NCBI RefSeq assembly: GCF_000739775.1 | Contig: NZ_BBJH01000026.1 | Span: 93,449-157,448, forward strand | DNA length: 64,000 nucleotides | From: Paraburkholderia heleia NBRC 101817 | GTDB taxonomy: Bacteria; Pseudomonadota; Gammaproteobacteria; Burkholderiales; Burkholderiaceae | Direction: 5' to 3' | In this document: piece by piece, positions 42,035 to 52,684 of the stretch | Position numbering within the stretch: the stretch's first letter is position 1 | Layout: each line of letters begins with the position of its first letter | Program-made: the position numbers and the translations under genes | The notes under the pieces: model-generated | What the model was told of the DNA's origin: nothing | What the model saw: the letters and a program-made list of their open reading frames with translations, nothing else | The model's database searches: none

Positions 42035-43559
42035 CCAGCCCGCACCTGTGCTGGCCAGCCGTCTTGCGCGCACGTCACGAGCATCGCACGCAGCCGTCCG
42101 ATATCGACGAGCGCGAGATGCGGTTTCCATTGCCTCAGCACACTCAGTGCGCTCGTATCGTCGCCCGCTGTTCTGACTTCATGCCCTTCCAGTTCGAGCA
42201 ACGCGCCGAGTGCAAAACGCGCGTCGGCATTGTCGTCGACGATGAGCACGCGCGCCGGGCCGTTGCCCGCGAGCACGGCGGCGTGCGGCTTGACGGTTTC
42301 CGCGCTGCCGGTTCGCACGGGAATCGAGAGACGCGCCAGCGCGCCACGTCCGATTCCCTCGCTCGTCACGAGAATCTCGCCGCCATGCAGCTGCGCGATG
42401 GGAAGCCCAATGCCGAGTCCCCCTTCCAGCCGCGCGCACTCCTACCGGCGAATTGCGCAAACGGCTCGAAAATGCGCGAGAGCACAGCGGGATCGATCCC
42501 GATGCCGGTGTCGCGAATCGAGATCTCGACGCAGCGCGCGTCGCCCATGCCCTTCTGTTCGACGACTAGCGCGATCTCACCGCCGTCAGGCGTATAGCGC
42601 ACGGCATTGGAAAGCAGGTTCACGATTACCTGAGTGAGCCGCGTCGGGTCGGCGAAAAGCCGCAGGTCGTCGGCAAGCGAAAGCAGGCGCAGCGTATGCC
42701 CGCGCGCCTCGGCACGGTCGCGGATGGAGGCGAGCGCGTCGGCAAGGATTTCGCTCAATGACGCATCGGTGGGATCGACGTTCAGCTTGTCATGATCCAG
42801 ACGCGACGCATCCTGCAGTTCGTCCATCAGACGTTTGAGCTGCGCGATCTGGCGCTGCGCCACCGCAAAGTATTCGCGTTGCGGCGCGCGGTCTTCGCAG
42901 ATCATCTGGAGTGCCTGGAACGCGTTTTCGAGCGGTGCGAGCGGGTTGCGGAACTCGTGCGCGAGCACCGCGATCACTTCCGAATAGCGCTGCGTCTGCA
43001 TGCGGCTATGGTCGCGCGCCTCGACCAGATTGAGCGCCGAGCCGGCCACGGCGGCGAATTCGCTGAGCACCCGCTGGTCTTCGCGGCAGAAGCGCGATCG
43101 GTGTTCGAGCGAGGCGGCCCAGATCGCACCCAGTTGCCGACCTTTCGAAACGATGGGCACGATGAGCGCCTCCTGCACGACGGCACACGCGGGGGTGAGC
43201 ACCGGGAAGTCGTCGCTCAACGCGGTGAAAAGCAGCGGCTTGCCGGCTTCGAGCACGACGGCGCACGGACAGTCGCTCCAGTGGGTTCGGGTTCCGCACA
43301 GATTCGCGAACCTGCCGGCCACGCTGTGCCAGCGGAAGTAGCGCTCTTCGCCTTCGTGCTCCAGCAAACTGATGCCGGCCGATTGCGCGCGGCACAGACG
43401 CATTGCAAAGTCCGCGATCCTCTGCAACAGCACTTCGCGCGAGTCCAGTTGCGTGGTGACCAGGGCGAGAAGCGCCTGATTTTCGCGCGCATGGTCGGGC
43501 GCGCGAGACGGTCGCGCATCGATATCGGCGACGGCGGGCGACCTGCTTTTCGGTGCCAT
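42031..43559 (-). pseudogene. Frameshifted hybrid sensor histidine kinase with truncated receiver
   Basis: The first frame (from 43559) encodes a GAF-like sensor, a HisKA domain with VLAHEFRNPLAP, and an ATPase domain with NLLSNAVRYTPDGGE and DTGIGIDPAVL. Reading is lost in a CGCGCGC tract near 42431-42437, where one extra CG pair fits the data. The other frame then gives GLGIGLPIAQLHGGEILVTS and a receiver start RVLIVDDNADARFALGALLE. The receiver stops after LALVDIG: the phospho-Asp region is followed by an unrelated tail, so it is also truncated. The gene is probably non-functional as a hybrid kinase. Because the first defect is a dinucleotide slip, an assembly error is possible for it but not for the receiver. 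Confidence 0.82.
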
Positions 43560-43804
43560 TACGGTCTCCTCCGGTGGCCCGACGAAGCTATGAGTTATGG
43601 CGTATGTGATAAGGCTGAGTCATTCCAGGCACCGCCGGTAAAAATGGTAAGCGCCGCACGGTGTTCGTAACGGCAGCATTTCGGACAGGCCTGCGGGACG
43701 ACGCCGGAGCACAACTACCGCATACGTGAACAACGGGGACGGTGACAAACAAGTGACAAAAAACGCCTGGCGTGCCGGGCGTCTTCTCTGGAAGGAATGC
43801 GGCT

Positions 43805-45226
43805 TCAGACTTTACGCGCCCGGAGATATTTAAAGAACTCTGCGCCCTCTTGCAGGCGCCGCTTCATCATTTCCCAGCTCACCAGCATCTCGCGCACGAT
43901 TTCCCAGATCTTCGACGGCCGGAAATAAAAGCGCTTGTAGAACTCCTCGACGCCGAGGTAGATCTCTTCGCGCGACAGGTGCGGATAGCCGATCGTCGAG
44001 GCCTGCGTGCCGGCCGAATTGATGAGCGTGATGACTCTGGTGTCGTTCAGCCAGCCATTTTCGACCGCCTGCTTGTGAAGCACCGTGCCGGGATAAGGCG
44101 CGGCGAGCGAGACCTGAATCGTATGGGGATTGATCTCTTTCGCATACTGAATGGTCTTCTGGATCGTTTCGTGCGTCTCGCCCGGCAGGCCGAGGATAAA
44201 AGTCCCGTGAATCTTGATGCCCAGCTTGCGGCAATCCTCGCTGAACTGGCGCGCGAAGTCCGTGCGCACGCCCTTTTTGACGTTCACGAGAATCTGGTCG
44301 TCGCCGGATTCGTAGCCCACGAGCAGAAGCCGCAAGCCGTTATCCTTCATCACCTTGAGCGTCGAGTACGGTACGTTCGCCTTGGCGTTGCACGACCACG
44401 TCACGCCCAGCCTGCCAAGCCCGCGCGCGATCTCCTCGGCGCGGGGCCTGAGATCCGTAAACGTGTCGTCGTCGAACATGATCTCCTTGATTTCGGGCAT
44501 GTTGTCCCGAATCCATTTCACTTCTTCCAGCACGTGCTCGACCGAGCGCGTGCGATAGCGATGGCCCCCCACCGTATGCGGCCAGAGACAGAACGTGCAG
44601 CGGGACTTGCAGCCGCGCCCCGTGTAGAGCGAGAGATAAGGATGCTTGAGATAGCCGCTGAAGTAATGCTCGGGCGTGAGATCGCGCTTGTAGATCGGCG
44701 AGACGAACGGAAGCCGATCCATGTCTTCGAGTATTGGCCGGGCGTCGTTGTGCATGATGCCGCCGTCGGGCAGCCGATAGCTCAGGCCAAGAATCGATTC
44801 GAACGGCAAACCCTGGGAGATCTCGAGACACGTGAAGTCAAATTCTTCCCGGCACACGAAATCGAGCGCCTCGCTCGCGGCCAGCGAACCATGAGGATCG
44901 ACGGCCACCTTCGCGCCGATCATGCCGACGAGGATCGTGCTCCTGCGCCGCTTCAAATGCTCGCAGAACTGAATGTCGCTCTGGAACGAAGGCGAACTCG
45001 TGTGAATGATAACCAGTTCGTATTGCTGAGCGATATCGAGGGTCGCTTCGAGCGTCAGGTCGTCTGCGGGGGCATCCACCACGCGGCTGCCTTCGACCAG
45101 CGCGGCGGGCTGAACGAGCCACGTGGGATACCAGAACGAGCGGATTTCGCGCTTCGTTTGAAAGCGCGAACCCGCGCCGCCATCGAAGCCTTCATAGGAA
45201 GGTGCCTGCAGAAACAGCGTTTTCAT
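43805..45226 (-). CDS. hpnJ: HpnJ, hopanoid-associated radical SAM enzyme
   Basis: A 473-residue B12-type radical SAM protein. The N-terminus (MKTLFLQAPSYEGFDGGAGS) and REIRSFWYPTWLVQPAAL are characteristic of HpnJ. The 4Fe-4S ligands are in GRGCKSRCTFCLWP (CxxxCxxC). Work on Burkholderia hopanoids places HpnJ in the step that forms the cyclitol head group of bacteriohopanetetrol cyclitol ether. No other hpn gene lies in this window, so it is an orphan here. The ATG at 45226 is preferred over an upstream one because family members begin with this sequence. Confidence 0.92.
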   Translation of the reverse strand: MKTLFLQAPSYEGFDGGAGSRFQTKREIRSFWYPTWLVQPAALVEGSRVVDAPADDLTLEATLDIAQQYELVIIHTSSPSFQSDIQFCEHLKRRRSTILVGMIGAKVAVDPHGSLAASEALDFVCREEFDFTCLEISQGLPFESILGLSYRLPDGGIMHNDARPILEDMDRLPFVSPIYKRDLTPEHYFSGYLKHPYLSLYTGRGCKSRCTFCLWPHTVGGHRYRTRSVEHVLEEVKWIRDNMPEIKEIMFDDDTFTDLRPRAEEIARGLGRLGVTWSCNAKANVPYSTLKVMKDNGLRLLLVGYESGDDQILVNVKKGVRTDFARQFSEDCRKLGIKIHGTFILGLPGETHETIQKTIQYAKEINPHTIQVSLAAPYPGTVLHKQAVENGWLNDTRVITLINSAGTQASTIGYPHLSREEIYLGVEEFYKRFYFRPSKIWEIVREMLVSWEMMKRRLQEGAEFFKYLRARKV

Positions 45227-45508
45227 GAATTGCCCTCGGAGAAAAATCGTGCATTTGTCTCGAAGCCTGGAAAAACATGACACTTTTGCTGGATGGCTGC
45301 TTTGCCCGGGTCAAGAATACTACGACTTGCTATCGTGGCACGTCGAAAAAATGTCTGTATGTGCTTATCGAAATCCCCAGCTTAACGGGGCCGCCGCCGG
45401 TCGAAAGCTGTACAACGGCGCATTCGCCGGCACGCGCGATGCTTTCTGTACTATATTTTTCTGGCATCCGCAGCAGCATTCGCAGCGCTTCAAATCGGGA
45501 GGCGATGT

Positions 45509-45865
45509 ATGTCGCGATATCACGACATGCCGGAAGGCGTGCCGGTGGGTAACGGCCACCGTATCAGCCCGGCGGATTTTCTGTTGATGGCAGGCTTTCT
45601 TGCCTACCGTGCCCCGCTCGCGTCGGTCGATGCCCGCGCGGCGGCCCGGCGTATTCTCGATGCGGTTCTCGGTGCCGCGGCCGCGCACGGCTTCGCGGAG
45701 TCGGCGACGCTCGAATCCATGATGGCGAGCGCCGACAAACCAGCAGATGTGCGCAGTCTCGCGGAACAGGCCAGCGCCGCCGTGGGCGACACGTTCGCTT
45801 ACATGCAGGTGATTCGCGGCGCGGGCGTGGCGCTGGAAGCGGACCCCTATACGCTCGTCACTTGA
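45509..45865 (+). CDS. Uncharacterised small protein
   Basis: A 118-residue protein of no recognised family. It is Ala-rich and mostly helical: ISPADFLLMAGFLAYRA, then ARAAARRILDAVLGAAAAHGF, then VRSLAEQASAAVGDTFAYMQVIRG. There is no signal peptide. GGGAGG stands seven bases before the ATG. Its end overlaps the convergent recombinase-like gene by eight bases. The sequence 45227-45508 between it and hpnJ is a divergent control region of 282 bases with lower GC. Confidence 0.6.
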   Translation: MSRYHDMPEGVPVGNGHRISPADFLLMAGFLAYRAPLASVDARAAARRILDAVLGAAAAHGFAESATLESMMASADKPADVRSLAEQASAAVGDTFAYMQVIRGAGVALEADPYTLVT

Positions 45866-46451
45866 GATCCGGCATTCCCGCGGCGGCGCGTATGCGCAGG
45901 ACCGTCTGCCGCGAAGTGCCGAAGCGGCGCGCCACTTCGCTCACCGAGAGCCCGCTGCCGAGCGAACTCATCACGCGCGCGCGGTCGTGCGCCGAAAGCG
46001 AGGCGGGCCTGCCCGTGGGGCGCCCGCTGCGCTGCGCGGCCTGCAGGCCGTTGCGGCTGCGTTCGCTGCGCGTCGCCGCCTCCATGCGCACCACCGCGCG
46101 CAGCATCTTGACCGCTTGCGGCTCGGGGCGCCCCGTCAGATCGACGCCGCCCAGTTCGACACAGCGAACGCCAATCCTTCCCTTGCGGCAGCTGAGCAGT
46201 GTGGCGAGCACGTCGCGCGCGTTGCAGCCCAGGGCGGAAAGCTGCAGAACCACGAGTTCGTCCTCGGGATCGATGCGACCGAGCAGTCTCGTCAACGCCG
46301 GGCGGTCGGCGGCGGCCACATACGGCGCCACCGCGTCCATGGCCACCCGGCCGAGCGCCACGGCGTAGCCCGCCTTGTCGAGCTGGATGAGTTCCCGTTC
46401 GGGAAACTCGCCCTCGCCTGCACCGTTGATGTAAAAAAACGTCCGTTGCAC
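45858..46451 (-). CDS. Serine-recombinase-like protein lacking the catalytic serine
   Basis: A 197-residue protein with the resolvase/invertase layout: an N-terminal catalytic fold (LIQLDKAGYAVALGRVAMD, then LLGRIDPEDELVVLQLSALG, then VRCVELGGVDLTGRPE), a long helix (AATRSERSRNGLQAAQRSGR), the GRPTGRPASLSAHDRARVM joint and a helix-turn-helix (SVSEVARRFGTSRQTVLRI). The active-site motif YxRVS is replaced by YINGAGEG, so the nucleophilic Ser and its Arg are missing. It should not cut DNA, and may act as a DNA-binding regulator. It is not flanked by recognisable inverted repeats. Confidence 0.8.
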   Translation of the reverse strand: MQRTFFYINGAGEGEFPERELIQLDKAGYAVALGRVAMDAVAPYVAAADRPALTRLLGRIDPEDELVVLQLSALGCNARDVLATLLSCRKGRIGVRCVELGGVDLTGRPEPQAVKMLRAVVRMEAATRSERSRNGLQAAQRSGRPTGRPASLSAHDRARVMSSLGSGLSVSEVARRFGTSRQTVLRIRAAAGMPDLK

Positions 46452-46484
46452 ACGTGGCTCCCATGCTCGCCGGAGGCTCGCGAA

Positions 46485-49400
46485 CTAGCGTCGCAAGCGC
46501 GCGAAAGTCGCCAGCAGGTCTTCGAGCAGCACCGGCTTCTTGAGGTGCGCGTCGAAACCCGCCTGCTCGGACTGCTCCACATCGGCCTCCTGGCCAAAGC
46601 CGCTCAGCGCAATGCAGATCACCGATTCGAGCGCGGGCTGCGCACGCAGCCTGCCGATGAACTCATACCCGTCCATGCCCGGCATGCCGAGATCGGAGAG
46701 CACGAGATCCGGCGCCCGGCCGTTGAGCAGCGTCAGCGCTTCCTCGCCGCTCGTGGCCGTCTGCACATTCGCGCCTTCGCTCTCCAGCAGCAGCTTGAAC
46801 GTCTCGACCGTGGCGGCGTCGTCGTCGACCATCAGGATACGGAGCCCCTGCAGCGACGCCATGGCCGCGCCAGCGCGGCTGTCCGCATGCGCGAACGAAC
46901 GCTGCATCGGCAGCGTCACCGTGAACGCCGCGCCGCGCCCCAAGCCTTGCGACTCCGCGCGCACGCTGCCGCCGTGGATCGTCACGAGTTCGCGCACGAG
47001 CGCGAGACCAATGCCGAGACCCGAGCGCCGCGCGGCGGACTGGCGGCTTTGCTTGTACATGTCGAAGATGTACGGCAGGAGCGCCGGCTCGATGCCGGTG
47101 CCGGTGTCTTCCACGCGCAGCACGGCTTCGTCTTCCGCGACCTCCAGCGAGACGTTCACCGAACCGCGATGGGTGAACTTCATCGCATTGCTGATGAGGT
47201 TCCAGACAATCTGCTCGATGCGCGTGAAATCGGCATGCAGGATCACCGGCGTTTGCGTGATCGAGAGGTTCAGCGCAATGCCGCGCTGCTGCGCCTCGAA
47301 CTGCACGGCGTGGCAAACGCGCTGCACGATCTCGCGCAAGTCCACCGCCGAGCGCATGACCGAGAGCTTGCCGGTGCGCACGCGCGAAATATCCAGCAGG
47401 TCGTCGATAATCTGCGCCTGTCCGACCACGGTGCGCCGGATCGTGTCCGCGGCGCGCGTGAGGTTCAGGCTCTGGCGCGTTTCCGGCGCCCGCGCAATGA
47501 GTTCCGCGCTCGCGGAGATCAGATTGAGCGGATGTTTGAGTTCGTGGGAGACCACGGCGAGAAACTCGTCCTGGCGACGCTGCCCGTCGCGCTCGCCGGC
47601 GTCGCGCACCTGTTCGAGCGCGGTGTCTCGCACGTCCGTGTCCGCGGACACGAGTTCGCCCAGGTCGCGTGCGATCTTGGCAAAGCCGCTCACGCCCGCT
47701 TCATCGAGGCGCGAAAGCACGCCGCTCGCGAAAAAGCGCGTGCCGTCCTTGCGCGTGTGCCAGCGTTCCTCGTCGGTGCGGCCATGCTGGCGCGCCAGCG
47801 CGAACTCGCGGTCGGCGACCTTGTTCACGCGGTCTTCGTCGGTCGAGAGCATGTCGGCGGACTGGCCGATCATTTCGGCCTCCGTATAACCGAAAATGCG
47901 CTCCGCGCCCGCGTTCCAGCTCGTCACGAAGCCTTCGTCGTCGAACGTGATGATCGCGTAGTCCTTCGTGCCCTCGGCAACGATGCGCATGCGCCGCTCG
48001 CCTTCGCGCAACTTGTCTTCGGCCTGGCGGCGCCCCGTGATGTCGATGAACGAGAGCACCGCGCCGTCGATACGGTCTTCGGTCGTGCGGTACGGCACGA
48101 AGCGCGCGAGATACCAGCGCCCGTCGTTGCTCTTCAGCTCGCGCTCGATCAGGCGCAGCGAGTCGAAGGCCTCGGCGGCGTCGTCGGCGAGCTTGTCGTA
48201 TTCGAGCCGGTGCGTGATGTCGAGCAGCGAGCGGCCGATATCCGAGGGAATGATGCTGAACACGTCGGTCGCGCGCGGCGTGTAGCGCTTGATGCAGATG
48301 TTGCGGTCCACAAAGATCGTGCCGATGTCGTTCGCCGCGATCAGGTTCTGCAAGTCGTCGTTGATCTTGCCGGTCTCTTCGACCTTCGACTTGAGCTCCG
48401 CGTTGACCGTGGTGAGTTCCTCGTTGATCGACTGCAGCTCTTCCTTGCTGGTTTCGAGCTCCTCCGTCGCCGAGCGCAGCTCCTCGTTGATCGCCTGCAG
48501 TTCCTCGTTGGACGCCTTCAGTTCTTCCGTCGAGGTTTCCGACTGCTCGATGGTCGACTGCAGCTGCTCCTTCGTGCGCTGCAGCTCGCGCTCGAGCTGC
48601 GTGATGATCGGGTCCTTCTGCACGTCCACGGAAGCCGTTTCCACCCCGCTCATGCTGTCTTCGACTTCGTCGAAGAGCACCAGCACGAAGTCGGCGTTGG
48701 CCTCGGGGTCGTGCACCGGGCGCGCGGTCATGTTGACGAAATACGAGCGGCCGTCGCGCTCCAGACGCACGCGCCGCGCCTCGTCGCTGCGGTTGGTGTG
48801 CAGCGCCTGGTAGATCGCGGTGCGCAGTTCGAGCCGCAATTCCGGGCGCACGGCCGCGACGATGTTGTGCGAGGGCTCGCCGCCCGAATACTGGAGGAAG
48901 CGGCCCGCGCGGTCCGAAAGATGCACGATTTCCGAATCGCGGCTCACCAGCACGCTAGGCGGCGCGTACTGCTCGACGAGTCGCTGGTGCAGGTCGCCGA
49001 ACGAAAAGCGGCGGCGTCCCGGCGGCTGCACGGTCGAGAGCACGGGCCGCGCGTTCATCGTGCCCGAAATCGCCACGGGCATGGGCGTGTCGCCGCGCAC
49101 CGCCATGTTCGCCCGGTAAATGCGATTGCGCTTGTCCACCACGGTGAACATCGAACTCACGCTGTCCGCCGACTCGGAACTGCCGAGGAACAGCACGCCG
49201 CCCGGGCGCAGCGCGAAGTGGAACATCTTGAGGATTTCGATCTGCGCTTCGCGATCGAGATAGATCAGCAGGTTGCGGCAGCAGATCAGGTCGAGGCGCG
49301 AGAACGGCGGATCGCTCAGCACGTTGTGATGCGCGAACAGCATGTGCTCGCGCAGCTCTTTCTTCACACGATAATGCGCGGCGTCCTTGGAGAAGAACTG

Positions 49401-50565
49401 GCGCACGCGTGCCGGCGTGACGTCGGCGAGGATCGAGTCGGGAAAGAGGCCCGTGCGCGCGAACGAAATCGCGCGTTCGTCGATGTCGGTTGCAAAGACC
49501 TGGAACGAGGTGCCCTCGGGCGACTTGAGCGAACGTTCCTGGAGCAGCATCGCGAGCGAATAGGCCTCTTCGCCCGTGGCGCAGCCCACCGACCACACGC
49601 GGATGCGGTCCTGGTCGCCGCGCCCTTCGAACAGCTGCGGCAGGACTTCGCGCTCGAGGCACGTCGAACGCTTCCTTGTCGCGGAAGAAGTTGGTGACGC
49701 TGATGAGCATGTCCTGCAGCAGCGCCTGCGTTTCCTCGGGATGCAGATGCAGATGGTCGCGATACGCCTGCAGGTCGGTAATGCCGTTGACCTGCAGGCG
49801 CCGCTCGATACGGCGCAGGACCGTGGCGCGCTTGTAGTGGCGGAAATCGTGCGCCGTGCGCGTGCGCAGGATGATCATGATCTCGCGCAGCGCCCGCTCG
49901 GCCGCCTCGTTGACATGCTCTTCGCGCCGCTCCTCGCTGTCCGCGACGGGCAGTTGAATTTCCTTCGCCGTCGACCAGAGGTCCATCAGCCGCTGCGGCA
50001 TCTCCGCCACGGTGGTGACGAAGTCGACCATGCCGGTGGCGATGGCGCTGCGCGGCATGCTGTCGTATTCCGCCTCCGCGGGATCCTGGGCAAACGTGAT
50101 CCCGCCCATTTCCTTGACGCGCGAGAGGCCGACTGAGCCGTCCGAGCCCGCGCCCGAGAGCACGATGCCGATGGCGCGCTCGCGGTGCGTTTCGGCCAGC
50201 GTGCGGAAGAACACGTCGATCGCCGCGCGGCGGCCCTCCTGGGGCTGACTGGGTGAAACGCGCAGATAGTCGTCCACCATCGCAAGATCGAGCGACGGCG
50301 TGATGACGTACACATGGTCAGGCTCGATGGGCGTCGGGCTCGTCACCTCCACCACCGGCATGGCGGTCGCCTTGCGCAGCAGCGCGGCCAGATTGCTTTC
50401 GTGGTCGGGCGCGAGATGCACGACCACCACGAACGCCATCGAGGTGTGGGCGGGCAGGGATTCGAAGAAGGCCAGCAGCGCGCTAAGGCCGCCTGCCGAT
50501 GCGCCGATGCCGACGATCGGATATTGGGTCTGGCTGCGGGGCATGTGGCCACGTCGTTTCGGCAT
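46485..50565 (-). pseudogene. CheB-CheR-PAS-histidine kinase-receiver fusion with one frameshift
   Basis: The full reading, about 1360 residues, has a CheB methylesterase domain (IGASAGG, VVVHLAP, LSGAGSDG), a CheR methyltransferase domain (WSVGCATGEEAYSLAMLLQE, ICCRNLLIYLD), a Glu/Ser coiled coil, PAS domains (IFGYTEAEMIGQS), HisKA (VVSHELKHPLNLI), an ATPase (NLISNAMKFT) and a receiver (ILMVDDDAAT, VLSDLGMPGMDG). The frame is lost at about 49658, inside CheR, where one extra G in CTCGAGGCACG turns DVLEREVLP into DVPRARSPA. If real it separates CheB from the rest. All downstream domains look intact, so an assembly error is quite possible. Such fusions are stand-alone sensory systems. Confidence 0.85.
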
Positions 50566-50638
50566 GGTTGCCAGGTCCTGAAGAGGGAATGAATGGCGTT
50601 CGCAGTCGCGCCCTTAAGCCGCGCGTGCTGCGACGACA

Positions 50639-51628
50639 TTATCCCTCCAGGAGCATTGACTGCAATAGTCCTGCCGCATCGCCCGCCCGCCGCGCGCTTT
50701 CCTCTTCCCGCTGCTGTGCATCGGCGTCGCCGCACCGCCTGTAATGCTCGCTCTGGGCCCGGCTCATCGATTCGCGCTCGCGCAGCGCGCGCAGGGCGTC
50801 GCGCAGCGCCCGCTCCACGTCGCGGCTGCGGCCCCGGTCGAGCGAGGCGGCCGTGTAGGCGTGGCCCGTGTGGCAGCGGTAGCGCAGCAGGCGCGAATCA
50901 TCGAGACGCCAAAGCGTGCCATTACACTCCGGGCACGTGAACGTGGAGGGAGAAGCGATGCGGCTCAGGTCGCCCGCAAGTCCGTTGCCTTCGCGCCAGG
51001 CGCGCTGCTCGGCGCTTACGCGCTCCGTTGCGCGGCGCCGCGCGATCCTTTCGGCCGCCGTTGCCGAGGGCACGCGGCCCGTCAACTCCACGAGCCGATG
51101 GGCCATGCCCGCAAGCGGCAAGATGTAGTCGGCGAAGGGCGCGGCGTTGAGCGGCATCTCGCTCGCGTAAGCGTCGGACGGGTCCTGGACGATCCCGGTG
51201 CCGCCGCAGGCCTGGATGGCTTCCAGCCCGGCCGCGCCGTCGTCGAGCAGACCCGTGAGGATCACGCCGATCCCGCGCGGACCCAGTTGCGCGGCCACGC
51301 TGCGAAAGAGCGGATCGATCGCGGGGCGGGCAAAGTTCTCCTTCGCGCCATGCACGAGACGCAGGCGCGAGCCCTCCACGATCATGTGCTGGTCGGGCGG
51401 CGCCACGTAAATCGTGCCGGGCGACCAGGTTTCGCCGTCCTCGGCATGCACCGCACGCAGCGGGCCGGCGGTGCTGAGCAGCGACGGCAGATGGCTGAAA
51501 TGGCTGCCCACGTGGAGCACGATGGCGATCGTCGCCTGCAGGTCGGACGGAAGCCCGGACACCAGACTTCGAAGCGCATCGACGCCACCCGACGATGTGC
51601 CTATGGCAATGAAGTCTCGGTAGATCAA
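50639..51628 (-). CDS. CheB-like protein-glutamate methylesterase with zinc-ribbon-like tail
   Basis: A 329-residue CheB without a receiver. Catalytic motifs are IGTSSGGVDALRSL (Ser), AIVLHVGSHF (His) and LTGLLDDGAAGLEAI (Asp). After the esterase domain a CxxC segment (FTCPECNGTLWRL) and YRCHTGHAYT look like a small metal-binding module. A Glu/Arg-rich helix (RALRDALRALRERESM) completes it. The start is uncertain: a TTG at 51628 fits the beginning of homologous proteins, and no ATG or GTG is available. It probably works with the fusion gene 73 bases downstream. Confidence 0.8.
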   Translation of the reverse strand: MIYRDFIAIGTSSGGVDALRSLVSGLPSDLQATIAIVLHVGSHFSHLPSLLSTAGPLRAVHAEDGETWSPGTIYVAPPDQHMIVEGSRLRLVHGAKENFARPAIDPLFRSVAAQLGPRGIGVILTGLLDDGAAGLEAIQACGGTGIVQDPSDAYASEMPLNAAPFADYILPLAGMAHRLVELTGRVPSATAAERIARRRATERVSAEQRAWREGNGLAGDLSRIASPSTFTCPECNGTLWRLDDSRLLRYRCHTGHAYTAASLDRGRSRDVERALRDALRALRERESMSRAQSEHYRRCGDADAQQREEESARRAGDAAGLLQSMLLEG

Positions 51629-51751
51629 TTTGTGTCCAGGTTGGCCCGGGTGAATCCGATGTGTGCCGCAATTGGCATGCCCGGGATCGCCTGTGCATCG
51701 CGGCATCTGCCTTGCTGCTTCGCTTGCGGCAAACGAACCGGAGACAGCCCG

Positions 51752-52684
51752 ATGACACAAACCGCGCGCACGGCTGCGGCCATCGCAAGCGTCGCGGCAG
51801 GCGCCGCCCTCGCGCTCTGGTCCACGCGCGACCTGCGCGAGTCGGCGCATGCTCGCGCGACCGGCAAGCACGTGGCCGCGGCGCGCAGCTTCAATCATGG
51901 ATCGGCGCTGCTCGCGCTCTGCGTGCTCGCCGACAGCGCGATGGAGCACTATCGCGGCTCGTTCGAGAACCGCGCGATGTACCTGCCGCCCGCCGTGGCG
52001 CTCTGCGCGCTCGGCGCGGCGCTGCACGGCGGCGCGGACCGCCGCGCCGCCTCGCACCGGCTGCGTCATGCGATGCAGCTCACCAGCGCGGCCACCGGCG
52101 CGACCGGCACGGCGTTCCATCTTTACAACGTGACCAAACGGCCAGGCGGGCTGAGCTGGCATAACTTCTTTTATGGCGCGCCCGCCGGCGCCCCCTTCGC
52201 ACTCGTGCTCTCCGGCGTGCTTGGCGCGATTGCCGAGCAGTTGCGCGACGAGCCCGAGCACGACCCGCAACTCTTCGGCATGCCCGCGGGCAAGGCACTC
52301 GCGCTCGTGGCGGGCGCGGGACTGCTCGGCACGGCAGCCGAAGCGGCGTTGCTGCATTTTCGCGGCGCATTTCAACATCCGGCGATGTATGCGCCCGTCA
52401 CCGTCGTGCCGGTGAGCAGCGCATTGCTCGCGCATGCGGCGCTCGCCGCGCCCTCGCGCGCGGCCCGCGCGAGCGGGTTCGCGCGCTTCTGGCTGCGGCT
52501 CACGGCGGCGCTGGGCTTTGCGGGCTTCGGCTTTCACGCGAACGGCGTGGCGCGCGCGCAGGGCGGCTGGCGAAATGGGTCGCAGAACCTGTTCGCGGGG
52601 CCGCCCTTGCCCGCGCCGCCCGCGTTCAGCGCGCTCGCGCTCGCCGGGCTCGCCGCGTTGCGCATGCGGGAGACCGAACGATGA
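51752..52684 (+). CDS. Membrane protein heading the GMC dehydrogenase operon
   Basis: A 310-residue integral membrane protein with several hydrophobic segments, such as AAIASVAAGAALALWS, GSALLALCVLADSAMEHYRG, LALVAGAGLLGTAAEAALLH and ALGFAGFGFHANGVARA. A repeat-like pair, DSAMEHYRGSFENRAMYLP and AEAALLHFRGAFQHPAMYAP, suggests an internal duplication. His residues in both halves could bind haem, although this is not proven. GGAGA precedes the ATG. Its stop overlaps the start of the following gene (ATGA), so it is part of the dehydrogenase operon, perhaps as an anchor. Confidence 0.75.
   Translation: MTQTARTAAAIASVAAGAALALWSTRDLRESAHARATGKHVAAARSFNHGSALLALCVLADSAMEHYRGSFENRAMYLPPAVALCALGAALHGGADRRAASHRLRHAMQLTSAATGATGTAFHLYNVTKRPGGLSWHNFFYGAPAGAPFALVLSGVLGAIAEQLRDEPEHDPQLFGMPAGKALALVAGAGLLGTAAEAALLHFRGAFQHPAMYAPVTVVPVSSALLAHAALAAPSRAARASGFARFWLRLTAALGFAGFGFHANGVARAQGGWRNGSQNLFAGPPLPAPPAFSALALAGLAALRMRETER

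Noticed and set aside
45858..46451. Recombinase gene as sign of a mobile element
   Set aside because: The catalytic residues are missing, and no terminal repeats, att-like duplications or cargo were found around it.
45987..49697. A 1236-codon plus-strand open frame opposite the CheB-CheR-kinase fusion
   Set aside because: It is a long antisense frame caused by high GC and lacks any recognisable domain, whereas the minus strand gives a clean multi-domain protein.
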